Of a DNA stretch of 64,000 nt, positions 18,733 to 26,688 are shown one piece after another. Both the position numbers and the translations under genes were made by a program. Source of the DNA: Aidingimonas lacisalsi (GTDB lineage: Bacteria; Pseudomonadota; Gammaproteobacteria; Pseudomonadales; Halomonadaceae); NCBI RefSeq assembly GCF_008079445.1, contig NZ_VRYH01000007.1, positions 1 through 64,000 of the forward strand. Reading direction: 5' to 3'. Numbering within the stretch: position 1 is the stretch's first letter; each line of letters opens with the position of its first letter. The notes beneath the pieces were generated by a model. The model was given only the letters and a program-made list of their open reading frames with translations, searched no databases and was not told where the DNA came from.

Positions 18733-19043
18733 CCGACGACACTGGTCAGGTCTGGCATCTATATGTCGTACGGACGGCCGGCGGGGCGCTTTATACGGGA
18801 ATCACGACCGATGTCGAGCGGCGCTTGCGTGAACATCGTCAAAGTCGTCGTGGTGCAAGGGCCTTGCGAGGCAAGGGACCGTTGACGTTGTGCTATCACG
18901 TGGCTCTTGGCAGTCGAAGCGAGGCATTGAAGCTCGAAGCCAGGTTGAAGAAACTACCTGCCAACAAGAAACGCGCCTGGCTGGAAGCCAGGCGCAATGA
19001 GGCACCTGATCGCGGAATCAGTGCAACTTCATCTTGGGTCTGA
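18729..19043 (+). CDS. GIY-YIG nuclease-superfamily protein (YhbQ-like)
   Basis: A 104-residue UPF0213-type protein with a single GIY-YIG fold: [20 protein letters not shown] supplies the two Tyr strands and Arg follows in [20 protein letters not shown] is the conserved C-terminal helix. Its activity is unsettled, with DNA-damage nuclease suggested for YhbQ. The start ATGA overlaps the rpe stop. Its last 26 bases run antisense into the end of ndh, so the two convergent genes share coding sequence. Confidence 0.88.
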   Translation: MTDDTGQVWHLYVVRTAGGALYTGITTDVERRLREHRQSRRGARALRGKGPLTLCYHVALGSRSEALKLEARLKKLPANKKRAWLEARRNEAPDRGISATSSWV

Positions 19044-20316
19044 TAAAGCGGTTGAGGCCATCGACCACCACGGTCATACCGGTTTTTAGAGAGCCGTGAA
19101 TGGCAAACTGATGCATACGGTAGAGCGACGCATAGAATATCTTTGCCAAACGCCCTTCGATGAACAGGCTGCGGGCCGAGGCGCCCCGCATCAAGCTACC
19201 CACGGCATCGAAATGGGCCAGCGAAATCAATGATCCCCGATCTCGGAATACGAACGGCTTCAATGGCTTTTCGTCGAGAACTGCCCGCAAGTTATGATAG
19301 AGGCGTGTTGCTTGTTGGTGAGCAGCCTGAGCACGAGGAGGTACCGGCTTGCCGTTGTCCTGAGGACAGCTGGCGCAGTCACCGAAAGCGAAAATATGTT
19401 CGTCATCGATGCTTTGTAGCGTGGGATGTACCTTGACCTGATGATTGCGCTCCGTCGACAGGCCGAGTTCCGACAGGAAGGCTGGTGCTTTGATACCGGC
19501 TGCCCAGACGCTCAAATCGGTCTCGATGTGTGTGCCTTCGACAGTGAGGAAGCCTGCCTCATCGACCTGAGTGACCTTGGTCTCGACGTGGATATTGACA
19601 CCCAGCTTCTCGAGTTCGCGATGCACGGCGTTGCTGATACGGTCGGGAAGTGCCGGCAGAATGCTGGGGGCCGCTTCCAGCAAATGCACGTCGAGTTGAC
19701 CGCTATCCAGTGAAGTGAAGCCATAGCTGTTGAGCATCTTGGAGGCATCGTAGAGCTCGGCTGCCAGTTCGACCCCCGTCGCACCGGCCCCGACGATACC
19801 CACCGTCAGCTTGGGATGCGCTCGACGTGCCGGATCGCTGTAACGCAGAAACGTATTGAGCATGTCATGCCGAAAGGTCTCGGCCTGCTGCGGGCTGTCG
19901 AGGAAGTGACAGTGTTCGGCGACGCCCGGTGTGCCGAAATCATTGGACACACTGCCGAGCGACAGTACGAGGTAGTCGTATTCGAGTTCGCGTGAGGGGA
20001 GTACGACACTACCGTCATCGTCGATGATCGGTGCCAGCGCGATACGGCGGGTGTCTCGGTCGATGTTGCTCAGCGTGCCGAGCTGAAAATGATAGCCATG
20101 AGCCTTCGAATGGCCCTGATAGGACACTTCATCGAGCCCGGAGTCCAGTGCTCCGGTGGCGACTTCATGCAATAAGGGTTTCCAGATGTGGGTCGGGTTG
20201 CGATCGACGAGCACGATTTCGGCACGCTTGCGCTTGCCGAGCTTGCGTCCGAGCCGGGTGACTAGCTCGAGTCCGCCCGCGCCTCCGCCGACCACCACGA
20301 TACGTGGTTGGGTCAT
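19018..20316 (-). CDS. ndh: type II NADH dehydrogenase
   Basis: A 432-residue single-subunit NADH:quinone oxidoreductase. The FAD-binding [18 protein letters not shown] lies at the N-terminus, the NADH site [19 protein letters not shown] near residue 160, and FAFGDCA closes the FAD site. The C-terminus carries the membrane-associating amphipathic region typical of Ndh. It is the non-pumping alternative to complex I/Nqr. It is convergent with, and overlaps by 26 bases, the GIY-YIG gene. A 278-bp AT-richer region separates it from divergent gph. Confidence 0.94.
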   Translation of the reverse strand: MTQPRIVVVGGGAGGLELVTRLGRKLGKRKRAEIVLVDRNPTHIWKPLLHEVATGALDSGLDEVSYQGHSKAHGYHFQLGTLSNIDRDTRRIALAPIIDDDGSVVLPSRELEYDYLVLSLGSVSNDFGTPGVAEHCHFLDSPQQAETFRHDMLNTFLRYSDPARRAHPKLTVGIVGAGATGVELAAELYDASKMLNSYGFTSLDSGQLDVHLLEAAPSILPALPDRISNAVHRELEKLGVNIHVETKVTQVDEAGFLTVEGTHIETDLSVWAAGIKAPAFLSELGLSTERNHQVKVHPTLQSIDDEHIFAFGDCASCPQDNGKPVPPRAQAAHQQATRLYHNLRAVLDEKPLKPFVFRDRGSLISLAHFDAVGSLMRGASARSLFIEGRLAKIFYASLYRMHQFAIHGSLKTGMTVVVDGLNRFIRPKMKLH

Positions 20317-20502
20317 TCGAGACTCCTGCTTTCAATGTAAAGACATGAGAAAACGGTCGCCAGAGTCAGGAACACGTCTCAACACCGGTGGCTCGATGGC
20401 TGGCGAGGGTGGCAGCCTGTCGTTGGCGACATACTACGACCAGCATAAGCCTCTTGCTCGTTTCTGCCTATGGGGGAAGGGCGATTTTAGGCATGTTTTT
20501 TC

Positions 20503-20521
20503 GTAATATTACATGCGTAAT
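20503..20521. promoter_or_regulatory. nested palindromes between ndh and gph
   Basis: Four alternating blocks GTAAT-ATTAC-ATGC-GTAAT form two overlapping perfect palindromes (20503-20512 and 20508-20521) next to a T-run, in an AT-rich patch of the divergent ndh/gph region. This is a plausible protein-binding site, but no regulator can be named from the sequence. Confidence 0.3.
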
Positions 20522-20594
20522 GAGCAAGGTGGCGACGATAGTGGCACCATGGCGTCATCGAGCAAGCACCAGCAGGCGGAGGACACAGCGCAAC

Positions 20595-21266
20595 ATGCAC
20601 CCCATAATGCAGGACATTCAACTCGTGGCATTCGACCTGGATGGCACCCTGATCGACTCGGTACCGGATCTGGCCGTAGCCGTGGACGCCGCATTGGCTT
20701 GGCTGGAGTTGCCGCCATGTGGCGAGATCGGGGTCAGGCATTGGGTGGGCAACGGTTCTCGCAAGTTGCTTGAGCGAGCACTACACGATGCCTTGGGCCG
20801 ACAGCCGGACGAAGCTATGTTGGAGCGCGCTCATGACGCCTTTCTGTGCCATTATGCAGAGGCACCGGTGAAGCATACGCGCCTTTATCCCGGTGTTCAG
20901 GAAGCGCTTGACGGATTGTCTCGTCAAGCAATCAAGCTAGCCCTGGTCACCAATAAACCTCAGGCATTCCTTCAGCCGATTCTGGCACATTTCAACATGG
21001 ACCGATATTTCGAGGTCGCCATTGGTGGAGATACGCTGGCGCGAAAGAAACCGCATCCCGATCCCTTATGGCATATTGCCGGGCATTGCCGAGTGTCGGC
21101 CGAACATTGCCTGATGGCCGGTGATTCGCGTCATGATATCGACGCTGGCCGCTGCGCCGGATTCCGTACGGTGGCGGTTCCTTATGGCTACAATCATGGT
21201 GAGTCGGTCGTGGCCAGCGACCCTGATGCCGTGGTTGAATCGCTTGAGGAACTCGTTTACTGTTGA
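20595..21266 (+). CDS. gph: phosphoglycolate phosphatase
   Basis: A 223-residue HAD-superfamily phosphatase removing 2-phosphoglycolate arising from DNA repair or oxidative damage. HAD motif I is AFDLDGTLIDSVPDL, motif II LALVTNKP, motif III Lys in ARKKPHPDP, motif IV AGDSRHDIDAGR. A four-helix cap sits between motifs I and II. ATG 20595 has GGAGG about 12 bases upstream; a second ATG four codons later is possible. A longer upstream frame lacks family similarity. It precedes trpE by 305 bases, a common pseudomonad arrangement. Confidence 0.93.
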   Translation: MHPIMQDIQLVAFDLDGTLIDSVPDLAVAVDAALAWLELPPCGEIGVRHWVGNGSRKLLERALHDALGRQPDEAMLERAHDAFLCHYAEAPVKHTRLYPGVQEALDGLSRQAIKLALVTNKPQAFLQPILAHFNMDRYFEVAIGGDTLARKKPHPDPLWHIAGHCRVSAEHCLMAGDSRHDIDAGRCAGFRTVAVPYGYNHGESVVASDPDAVVESLEELVYC

Positions 21267-21571
21267 GCTTCTGACGTCATGCGTGGCGCCATATACAAGT
21301 GTATTTCGCCAGTTTCAAGCGCAAAACGGATCGTTTCATGTCGCTGGAATCCCGCCTTTCTTCACAGTCTTTACGTATCGTCAGCGTTGCAGTAGCGCTG
21401 ATGCGTGACGTCAAACGCTGGCGATGGTGATAGATGTCTCGCCAATGAGCCGCGGTCGTGCTTAGAAGGCTGGCGTAACATGGCCGCCGCCAGTGCAGTT
21501 GGCAGTAAGATAGACAGCGCCTTGAGCCCGATCGCGAAAGATTGTGAATTGACTGTAAGGAATGCCCCGGC
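21267..21571. other. 305-bp gap upstream of trpE
   Basis: No gene is seen. There is no leader peptide with tandem Trp codons and no convincing attenuator stem ahead of trpE, so classic trp attenuation is not supported. AAGGA at 21557-21561 is the trpE ribosome binding site. I could not identify a confident promoter. Confidence 0.5.
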
Positions 21572-23059
21572 ATGATGACTCCTGAACGCTTCGCCGAGTT
21601 GGCGCAAGCCGGTTATAACCGTATTCCGGTGATGCGCGACGTCCTCGCCGATCTGGACACCCCGCTTTCCACGTACCTGAAACTGGCCGATGCTCCTTGG
21701 ACTTTCCTGCTCGAGTCCGTTCAGGGTGGGGAGAAATGGGGGCGTTACTCGATCATTGGTCTGCCATGTCGTGAACGGATCGAGGTGCGTGGGTTCGAGG
21801 TCCGCCATATCGTCGATGACCAACCGCAGACGACGGAAACGGTCGATGACCCTCTGGAGTTCATTGAACGTTTTCAGGCCCGTTTCAAGGTTCCCCGACT
21901 TGAGGACCAACCACGTTTCGACGGCGGTCTGGTCGGGTACTTCGGCTATGACACCATCCGCTATATCGAGCCGCGTCTGCGCGGTGTCGATAAACCCGAT
22001 CCGCTCGGCGTACCGGACATCCTGCTGATGGTCTGCAATGACCTGGTGGTCTTCGATAATCTATCCGGTCGCTTGACCTTGTGGACGCATGCCGATCCGG
22101 CCGATACCGCGGCTTATGACAATGCTCGTGAGTGGTTGGAACGCCTGGAAGTCCAGTTGCGTAGCGCGACCCACAACACGGTTAGCCCGGGGACCGGTCG
22201 CTACGTCGCCGAAGAGGATTTTCATGCCAGCTTCTCCGAACAGGGCTACAAGGATGCCGTCGAACGGATCAAAGAGTATGTGCTGGCTGGCGATGTCATG
22301 CAGTGTGTACCGTCACAACGCATGTCGATTCCGTATCATGCCCCTCCGCTGGACCTGTATCGGGCGTTGCGAAGCCTGAACCCGTCGCCTTACATGTTTT
22401 TTCTCAATCTGGATGATCACCATGTCGTTGGTGCGTCGCCGGAAATTCTGACGCGGCTGGAGGATGGCGAGGTTACCGTTCGCCCGATCGCCGGGACCCG
22501 TATGCGCGGACAGACGCCAGAGGAAGATCGCGCCCTTGAAGCCGATTTGCTCAGCGATCCCAAGGAGCTTGCCGAGCATCTCATGTTGATCGATCTGGGG
22601 CGTAATGATGTCGGTCGAATCAGTGAAACCGGGTCGGTCAAGGTCACCGACCAGATGGTGGTGGAAAAGTACTCGCATGTCATGCATATCGTGTCCAACG
22701 TGACAGGGCGTCTAACCCCCGGCATGTCCGCCATGGATGTTCTGCGCGCGACGTTCCCGGCCGGCACCCTGTCCGGTGCGCCGAAGATTCGAGCCCTCGA
22801 GATCATCGATGAACTCGAGCCGGTCAAACGTGGTGTCTACTCCGGCGCGGTGGGTTATCTTTCCTGGCATGGCAACATGGATACGGCTATCGCCATTCGC
22901 ACGGGCGTACTGAAAGACGGCGAGCTGCATATTCAGGCCGGTGGCGGCATCGTGGCCGATTCCGACCCTGACGCGGAATGGCAAGAGACACTCAATAAAC
23001 GCCGTGCCCTGTTCCGCGCCGTGACCATGGCCGAACGAGGGCTGGACAACCTCGAGTGA
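21572..23059 (+). CDS. trpE: anthranilate synthase component I
   Basis: A 495-residue chorismate-binding subunit that makes anthranilate with ammonia supplied by TrpG. The N-terminal regulatory domain includes the [18 protein letters not shown] region that binds tryptophan. The C-terminal chorismate domain carries [33 protein letters not shown] and [10 protein letters not shown], all intact. In normal operons trpG follows at once. Here the trpG start codon region begins 72 bases downstream but is interrupted by a 3.8 kb island, so the intact trpG lies at 26950. Confidence 0.97.
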   Translation: MMTPERFAELAQAGYNRIPVMRDVLADLDTPLSTYLKLADAPWTFLLESVQGGEKWGRYSIIGLPCRERIEVRGFEVRHIVDDQPQTTETVDDPLEFIERFQARFKVPRLEDQPRFDGGLVGYFGYDTIRYIEPRLRGVDKPDPLGVPDILLMVCNDLVVFDNLSGRLTLWTHADPADTAAYDNAREWLERLEVQLRSATHNTVSPGTGRYVAEEDFHASFSEQGYKDAVERIKEYVLAGDVMQCVPSQRMSIPYHAPPLDLYRALRSLNPSPYMFFLNLDDHHVVGASPEILTRLEDGEVTVRPIAGTRMRGQTPEEDRALEADLLSDPKELAEHLMLIDLGRNDVGRISETGSVKVTDQMVVEKYSHVMHIVSNVTGRLTPGMSAMDVLRATFPAGTLSGAPKIRALEIIDELEPVKRGVYSGAVGYLSWHGNMDTAIAIRTGVLKDGELHIQAGGGIVADSDPDAEWQETLNKRRALFRAVTMAERGLDNLE

Positions 23060-23129
23060 ACACACGGGTAGTCACTGTTCGATGGTGCTCTTCGTCCGCG
23101 CCGTGAAGCGGACGATAGTCGGAGATTTC

Positions 23130-23157
23130 TCATGTCCGTGCTGATGATCGATAACTA
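23130..23157 (+). repeat. left attachment repeat (attL), duplicated trpG start
   Basis: A 28-bp sequence beginning TCATGTCCGTGCTGATGATC is identical at 26948-26975. It holds the trpG start codon (23132) and first eight codons, then diverges: the next base turns the ninth codon into TAG. The flank to the left is the native trpE-trpG spacer with its GGAG ribosome binding site. Confidence 0.95.
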
Positions 23158-23158
23158 G
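23132..23158 (+). pseudogene. 8-codon remnant of trpG
   Basis: The native trpG start, still behind its GGAG ribosome binding site, now reads MSVLMIDN followed by TAG at 23156-23158 because of the island junction. It encodes no TrpG activity, but it could still be translated at the end of the trpE message. Confidence 0.8.
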
Positions 23159-23166
23159 GGTACCGC

Positions 23167-23192
23167 TATATAGCACTATGCATGGCTATATA
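23167..23192. repeat. inverted repeat beside attL
   Basis: TATATAGC (23167-23174) and GCTATATA (23185-23192) form a perfect 8-bp inverted repeat around a 10-base centre, starting 10 bases inside attL. Its position suits an integrase or excisionase arm-type site, but this is inference. It has no T tract and is not a good terminator. Confidence 0.4.
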
Positions 23193-23325
23193 TGGTGAAG
23201 GGAGAGCTTCCGGGGTAGGACGTACGTGATCAGCGAGGTCAACTGCTACCTCCGCTGGTCTATCCCAGCCCACCCGACTCCCCATCAAGGCTCGGGGATC
23301 AGGCATACCGTGCCGGGGCGTGCTA

Positions 23326-23544
23326 TCAACTTAGCTTTCGTGTGACCGTGCAGTGGCACACATCACCCTCAATACTATCAATGCGAACAACAACCGGGCG
23401 ATCCTCAGCCGGGCCCTCGGTGAACAGAAGCCAGGTATTTGAATCGAATCCTCGCACGTATTCCTTGCCTACCTCAGGTTCCTCTACCTGATGCGTGCCA
23501 ATCTGAGTGGTCATGCCAACCTCAAGACGGTTTATATCTTGCAT
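23326..23544 (-). CDS. island hypothetical protein, 72 aa
   Basis: A small soluble protein, acidic in its first half, with alternating hydrophobic residues suggesting beta strands (TWLLFTEG, RPVVVRIDSIEG, VCHCTVTRKLS). The start MQDINRLEVG at 23544 has AGGA 9 bases upstream; the frame extends to 23586 without a better start. No family recognised. It is the island gene closest to attL and faces it. Confidence 0.5.
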   Translation of the reverse strand: MQDINRLEVGMTTQIGTHQVEEPEVGKEYVRGFDSNTWLLFTEGPAEDRPVVVRIDSIEGDVCHCTVTRKLS

Positions 23545-23996
23545 GGACTTTTCCTGTACCAACGAAAATGGAATACCCGCTGCCATGGGACATGGCGCGC
23601 TGAGCGCTCCTATGACCCTCTCCTGGAACCCAGCCTGCTATGCCCAGCATAGCACCGCGCCCCGTGGGGCATATATAGGCAAACCGGACGCCAAACTATG
23701 CCATCCGATGGGGTAGGGCGGTACTCCCTGGGTTTGGTTCAGAGATCCCCGACTACTGATTTTGCAGCGGCACGAGAATAGTGGCCCAGGCAGGCGCAGG
23801 GGGCAAGCGGTGGTGTTGTGTTAACCGTACCAGGATAGAGTCGCTAGATGGCCCGAATCGGTGGGGCGGATGGATGTTCAGTCATATGTAAGAGATTTCT
23901 GACAATGCTAATGGGGGGGTATGGAGACAGCCAGTAGGGTTCGCTAATCTAGCTCATGCAACCTAAGAAGATTGAGCAAGGGAACAGGAGGGGGCT
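23545..23996. other. 452-bp non-coding stretch inside the island
   Basis: I see no gene here. It contains a tight perfect inverted repeat TGCTATGC-CCA-GCATAGCA at 23636-23654 and the AT-rich patch CATATATAGG just after it. Being upstream of both the leftward 72-aa gene and the rightward zinc-ribbon gene, it probably holds their divergent promoters. Confidence 0.4.
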
Positions 23997-24332
23997 ATGG
24001 CTCTAATCGCGTGCCCTGAATGCGAGCATCAGGTGAGCGACACGGCCTACCAATGTAGCCAGTGCGGGAAGCGACTCCGCAAGCTGAAGCGTAGTTTCTT
24101 CGGCAAGCTGTGTAAGTGGGCGTTCATTCTCTTCAACATATTGATGATCGTCTGGCTGTTTGGCTACTGGACGGAGCTAGGTTCCATGTCGGATCAGTCG
24201 ATGAGTGATGCGGAACAGACTGGCGCCGCAATTGGTGGCACCCTGGGAACGGGGCTGATCATCACGACCTGGGCGCTTGGCGACATCATTCTTGGCCTCT
24301 TTGTGCTTTTCACTCGCCCCAAGGAGAAATGA
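23997..24332 (+). CDS. zinc-ribbon membrane protein
   Basis: A 111-residue protein whose first 25 residues form a zinc ribbon with two Cys pairs (CPEC near residue 8, CSQC near 22). A basic stretch (KRLRKLKRSFFGK) follows, then two hydrophobic helices (WAFILFNILMIVWLFGYW and a Gly-rich GTGLIITTWALGDIILGLF) and a short RPKEK tail. AGGAGG lies 6 bases before ATG 23997. Such zinc-ribbon/membrane proteins are common and mostly uncharacterised. Its stop is one base before the start of the secreted protein gene, so the two form one unit. Confidence 0.75.
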   Translation: MALIACPECEHQVSDTAYQCSQCGKRLRKLKRSFFGKLCKWAFILFNILMIVWLFGYWTELGSMSDQSMSDAEQTGAAIGGTLGTGLIITTWALGDIILGLFVLFTRPKEK

Positions 24333-24333
24333 C

Positions 24334-24669
24334 ATGATCAAAGCGTTGATTGCCGGTGCAGCACTCGTGAGCGTGTCTGGTGTCGTGTCGGCCCAGGACG
24401 TTCCGAAGTACGACGTGGAGAGTCATTGCCAGGAAGTGGCCGATATTGGCGGTGGCTCCAGCAATACGATGTATAACAGCTGCATCGACATGGAACAGTC
24501 AGCCTATGACGGTCTCAAGGGCGTATGGGAGTCGGTACCGGCATCCACTCGCGAACACTGCGATCAGGTGGCTAGTGTCGGCGGGGCAGGCAGTTACTCG
24601 TTGCTGGAATCCTGTGTCGACATGGAAACCTCGGCGGCGGAGAACAAGAGCGAGTTCAGTTTCGACTGA
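24334..24669 (+). CDS. secreted protein with two tandem Cys-containing repeats
   Basis: A 111-residue protein. A signal peptide (MIKALIAGAALVSVSGVVSA) is followed by two copies of a roughly 30-residue motif: HCQEVADIGGGSS..SCIDMEQSA and HCDQVASVGGAGS..SCVDMETSA. Each copy has two Cys about 20 residues apart, suggesting one disulphide-bonded hairpin per repeat in the periplasm. AAGGAG precedes ATG 24334 inside the end of the previous gene. A stem-loop terminator follows. Function unknown; coexpression with the zinc-ribbon membrane protein is the only contextual clue. Confidence 0.75.
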   Translation: MIKALIAGAALVSVSGVVSAQDVPKYDVESHCQEVADIGGGSSNTMYNSCIDMEQSAYDGLKGVWESVPASTREHCDQVASVGGAGSYSLLESCVDMETSAAENKSEFSFD

Positions 24670-24685
24670 TCCTGCTTCGGCTGAT

Positions 24686-24721
24686 GGGCGCCCGGCTCGA
24701 CTTAAATGTCGCCGGGCGCCC
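24686..24721 (+). terminator. intrinsic terminator-like hairpin
   Basis: GGGCGCCCGG (24686-24695) pairs perfectly with CCGGGCGCCC (24712-24721), extended by an inner CGAC/GTCG after a 2-base bulge. The T tract is weak (TTCGTCTC). It ends the two-gene unit 23997-24669. Confidence 0.65.
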
Positions 24722-24817
24722 TTCGTCTCGCGCTCCGCGATCAACTCCTCGAGTAGATCTGTCCTCGCTTGGCATGCCTGGTCGAGAGGCCGCTTTCGAA
24801 GCTTGGTGATGACCAGC

Positions 24818-25057
24818 TCAGGAGTGAGGTTTTTCTAAGTCGATCAAACTGCCGATATACTCATCTTCGGTGATTTCGTCTATCCGCAAACCAGCCTTAC
24901 GCCAGTCGCCCTCACCAACCATGGTCAGGTTGCCGTCGCTGATCACATCTCCCTCTGCGCAGATACCTTGCACTTCAGCCTTTGAAATTGCCCACTTATG
25001 ATTGTCTAACTGTCTCACTTTTAACTCCATCCGGATGATCGGATTAAGGCTATTCAA
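24818..25057 (-). CDS. island hypothetical protein, 79 aa
   Basis: A small acidic soluble protein (VRQLDNHKWAISKAEVQGIC in the N-terminal half, EITEDEYIGSLIDLEK at the end), with no membrane segment and no recognised family. The ATG at 25057 has TAGG 8 bases upstream; a second start at 25030 (MELKVRQ) would give 70 residues and is equally plausible. It is convergent with the secreted-protein gene and 64 bases downstream of the DUF1654 gene, so probably in the same leftward unit. Confidence 0.5.
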   Translation of the reverse strand: MNSLNPIIRMELKVRQLDNHKWAISKAEVQGICAEGDVISDGNLTMVGEGDWRKAGLRIDEITEDEYIGSLIDLEKPHS

Positions 25058-25121
25058 TACCTAAATTAGTCTGCCATTTGGCGCCCAGCAATTAGGAGGC
25101 CGCTTCCGCCTAGGGGCCGCC

Positions 25122-25343
25122 TCACACCTCCGTGTGCACCCAGCTGACCAGCCAGCCTTCATCGGTGCGCGTCACGCCCAAGTTCTCGTTTTTGTCGAGC
25201 TCGCTGATGATCTGATCCCAGGCGTCGACGTCGTCGCTGTCCTCCGGCTTCAGATGCACCTGTCGGCACTGCCTGCGGTTCGCTCCTTGTATGGCGATCT
25301 GGATGCGTTGAGCCAGTTGGTCGTAGCTGGATGGTTGGTCCAT
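25122..25343 (-). CDS. DUF1654 family protein
   Basis: A 73-residue protein matching the DUF1654 pattern known mainly from Pseudomonas genomes and their prophages: SYDQLAQRIQIAIQ at the start, a basic centre (ANRRQCRQVHLK), then DAWDQIISELDKNENLGVTR and a closing strand WLVSWVHTEV. GAGAGG lies 6 bases before the ATG. A consensus LexA box lies 19-34 bases upstream of the start, so SOS induction is likely. No biochemical function is established for the family. The assignment is from remembered family pattern. Confidence 0.7.
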   Translation of the reverse strand: MDQPSSYDQLAQRIQIAIQGANRRQCRQVHLKPEDSDDVDAWDQIISELDKNENLGVTRTDEGWLVSWVHTEV

Positions 25344-25361
25344 GGTTGCGCCTCTCGATAA

Positions 25362-25377
25362 CTGTACGGATGAACAG
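25362..25377 (-). promoter_or_regulatory. LexA (SOS) box
   Basis: CTGT-N8-ACAG with outer bases that extend the symmetry on the minus strand (CACTGT...ACAGTT), the gammaproteobacterial LexA consensus. It is centred about 26 bases upstream of the DUF1654 start codon, overlapping its likely promoter. Confidence 0.65.
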
Positions 25378-25460
25378 TGATAGAGGCATGGACGCGGTGA
25401 TGCAAGGTTGTGATGGCAGTCACAAGCGTACAGGGATATTCAACGGGGCTAGGCCGAGTC

Positions 25461-25489
25461 GTGAGACAGAGGCGAAAAAGTGAGACAGA
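25461..25489. repeat. 10-bp direct repeat, 19-bp period
   Basis: GTGAGACAGA occurs at 25461-25470 and again at 25480-25489, in the 221-bp non-coding gap between the DUF1654 gene and the membrane-anchored protein. Two phased copies upstream of the LexA box could be iterated protein-binding sites; nothing more can be said. Confidence 0.35.
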
Positions 25490-25564
25490 AAGTAGGGCAG
25501 AGCCCTGAAGGGGAAGGAGTTTTGGCCGGGGTGTGGCTCTACCATTGAACCGTACCCGCGAGAC

Positions 25565-25951
25565 CTATTTCACAGCCACAGCATCTCGCAATTCCTGCCC
25601 AGCTGATAAGTATTTCTCGCGATTTTCTGGGCTGCAGGTGGGCTGACTGTACTCGTCCATTGAGCGTGCTTTTTCCTGAGAGGCTAAGTATTTACGCGCC
25701 TTAGGGGCAATACGCTTCCTGTCACGGTGACGAAGACTGGCTTTCATCTGGACCAAGTCACCTTCTGACGGAGCGCCCCTCTCTGTTTCGGGAGAGTGGC
25801 TGGCGATTAGTTTCTCCAATCCTACACGGACATCGTGGGTGAGATGGTTATATTCGGTCCTGCGAGAGTTCGCTAGGGAGCTTGCCCATCCAATAAAGCC
25901 ACCTGCCAGTGTGGTGGCAACTGGTAGCGCTGCTTCTGTCCATATAGACAT
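25565..25951 (-). CDS. membrane-anchored hypothetical protein, 128 aa
   Basis: One N-terminal hydrophobic helix (ALPVATTLAGGFIGWASSLA, residues 8-27) is followed by a long, highly charged, probably helical cytoplasmic part (RRTEYNHLTHDVRVGLEKL, then LRHRDRKRIAPKARKYLASQ). AGGA lies 9 bases before ATG 25951. There is no recognised family. It sits 15 bases from the CPC/CLCC-motif gene and downstream of the repressor gene in the same orientation, so it belongs to the lysogeny-side unit of the island. Confidence 0.55.
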   Translation of the reverse strand: MSIWTEAALPVATTLAGGFIGWASSLANSRRTEYNHLTHDVRVGLEKLIASHSPETERGAPSEGDLVQMKASLRHRDRKRIAPKARKYLASQEKARSMDEYSQPTCSPENREKYLSAGQELRDAVAVK

Positions 25952-25966
25952 TATTAAAAGTCCTAG

Positions 25967-26161
25967 TTATGGATTGGCACCCATCCATGTGGCCTTGTCG
26001 GTGCGGTCACAGCACAGGCAATGGAAAGCAACGTCAGTGGATCCGTCTAAGCCCCGCCTGCGATTAAACTTGCTGAGGTGGTGTTCATCGCGGGCGGTTT
26101 CTGAGGCACCGCAAGGGCAGGTGATGGTGATCTCGTCAGGATTTTCAACAATGTTGAACAT
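25967..26161 (-). CDS. small CPC/CLCC-motif protein, possible zinc finger, 64 aa
   Basis: Residues CPC (near 15) and CLCCD (near 48) with an intervening HH are candidate zinc ligands around a basic loop (SKFNRRRGLDG). I chose ATG 26161 because GGGAGA precedes it by 7 bases; the frame is open to 26215. The compact Cys-pair layout resembles small phage regulators, but no family is recognised. It lies between the repressor-like gene and the membrane-anchored protein. Confidence 0.5.
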   Translation of the reverse strand: MFNIVENPDEITITCPCGASETARDEHHLSKFNRRRGLDGSTDVAFHCLCCDRTDKATWMGANP

Positions 26162-26251
26162 GGTGGTTTCTCCCGGTTCGTCTCTCTCGATAATGCCGTA
26201 AAACCTCGCCGGCACGCCAGTAACCGCGTGGAACTGTGCCAGCCTCTACGC

Positions 26252-26593
26252 TCAGGATTCTTTCGCCTCTGTGTCGGCCTGTGCAAAGGCTAATAATCGC
26301 TTTTGGGTATCATGATCTAGAGATAGTATCGCTTCCACTAGCTCGAATTCCTCTTTGCTGATTTTCAGCAGCCACTCGTTGTTTCGATCAAACCACCCCT
26401 CAGGCAAGCCTGCTGTCTGCTCGTATCGCCTGATCATAGGCGGATCGGGGGAATCAGTATCCTTATCAGCCCTAGTGTATTCGGAAATTTTGCTTTGCCC
26501 TCTTGGCTCCCCTAGCTTATAAGCAACGTTATGTTGAGTACCCTCTAGCCCAACTATGATCTGCATATTCCGAGCGGTCGTCGTGTTGCGCAT
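26252..26593 (-). CDS. putative phage-type repressor
   Basis: A 113-residue protein. The N-terminal half (ARNMQIIVGLEGTQHNVAYK through SKISEYTR) looks like a divergent helix-turn-helix, and PPMIRRYEQTAGLPEGWFDR matches the segment after the HTH in Cro/CI-type regulators, where a helix and a G-x-P-x-G-W-[LF]-D motif recur. There is no LexA-like peptidase domain. ATG 26593 has AAGGTG 5 bases upstream; the frame runs to 26704 without a good start. It is divergent from a short rightward transcript near attR, a lysogeny-switch geometry. Confidence 0.6.
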   Translation of the reverse strand: MRNTTTARNMQIIVGLEGTQHNVAYKLGEPRGQSKISEYTRADKDTDSPDPPMIRRYEQTAGLPEGWFDRNNEWLLKISKEEFELVEAILSLDHDTQKRLLAFAQADTEAKES

Positions 26594-26651
26594 GATTTCA
26601 CCTTGGTTCCCTGAGCGTTCCCCCCCCATATCGTGGAAGGATAGGAGAGCC

Positions 26652-26682
26652 TTGACCACAACTCTAACCCCAGCGCTATAAA
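26652..26682 (+). promoter_or_regulatory. candidate sigma70 promoter facing attR
   Basis: TTGACC (26652-26657) and TATAAA (26677-26682) are separated by 19 bases, on the strand opposite to the repressor gene and just upstream of its start. It would transcribe toward the terminator at 26808. The spacer is longer than optimal. Confidence 0.4.
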
Positions 26683-26688
26683 AGGATT

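Noticed and set aside
21267-21571. trp leader peptide and attenuator before trpE
   Set aside because: No short frame with tandem Trp codons and no alternative stem pair with a T tract.
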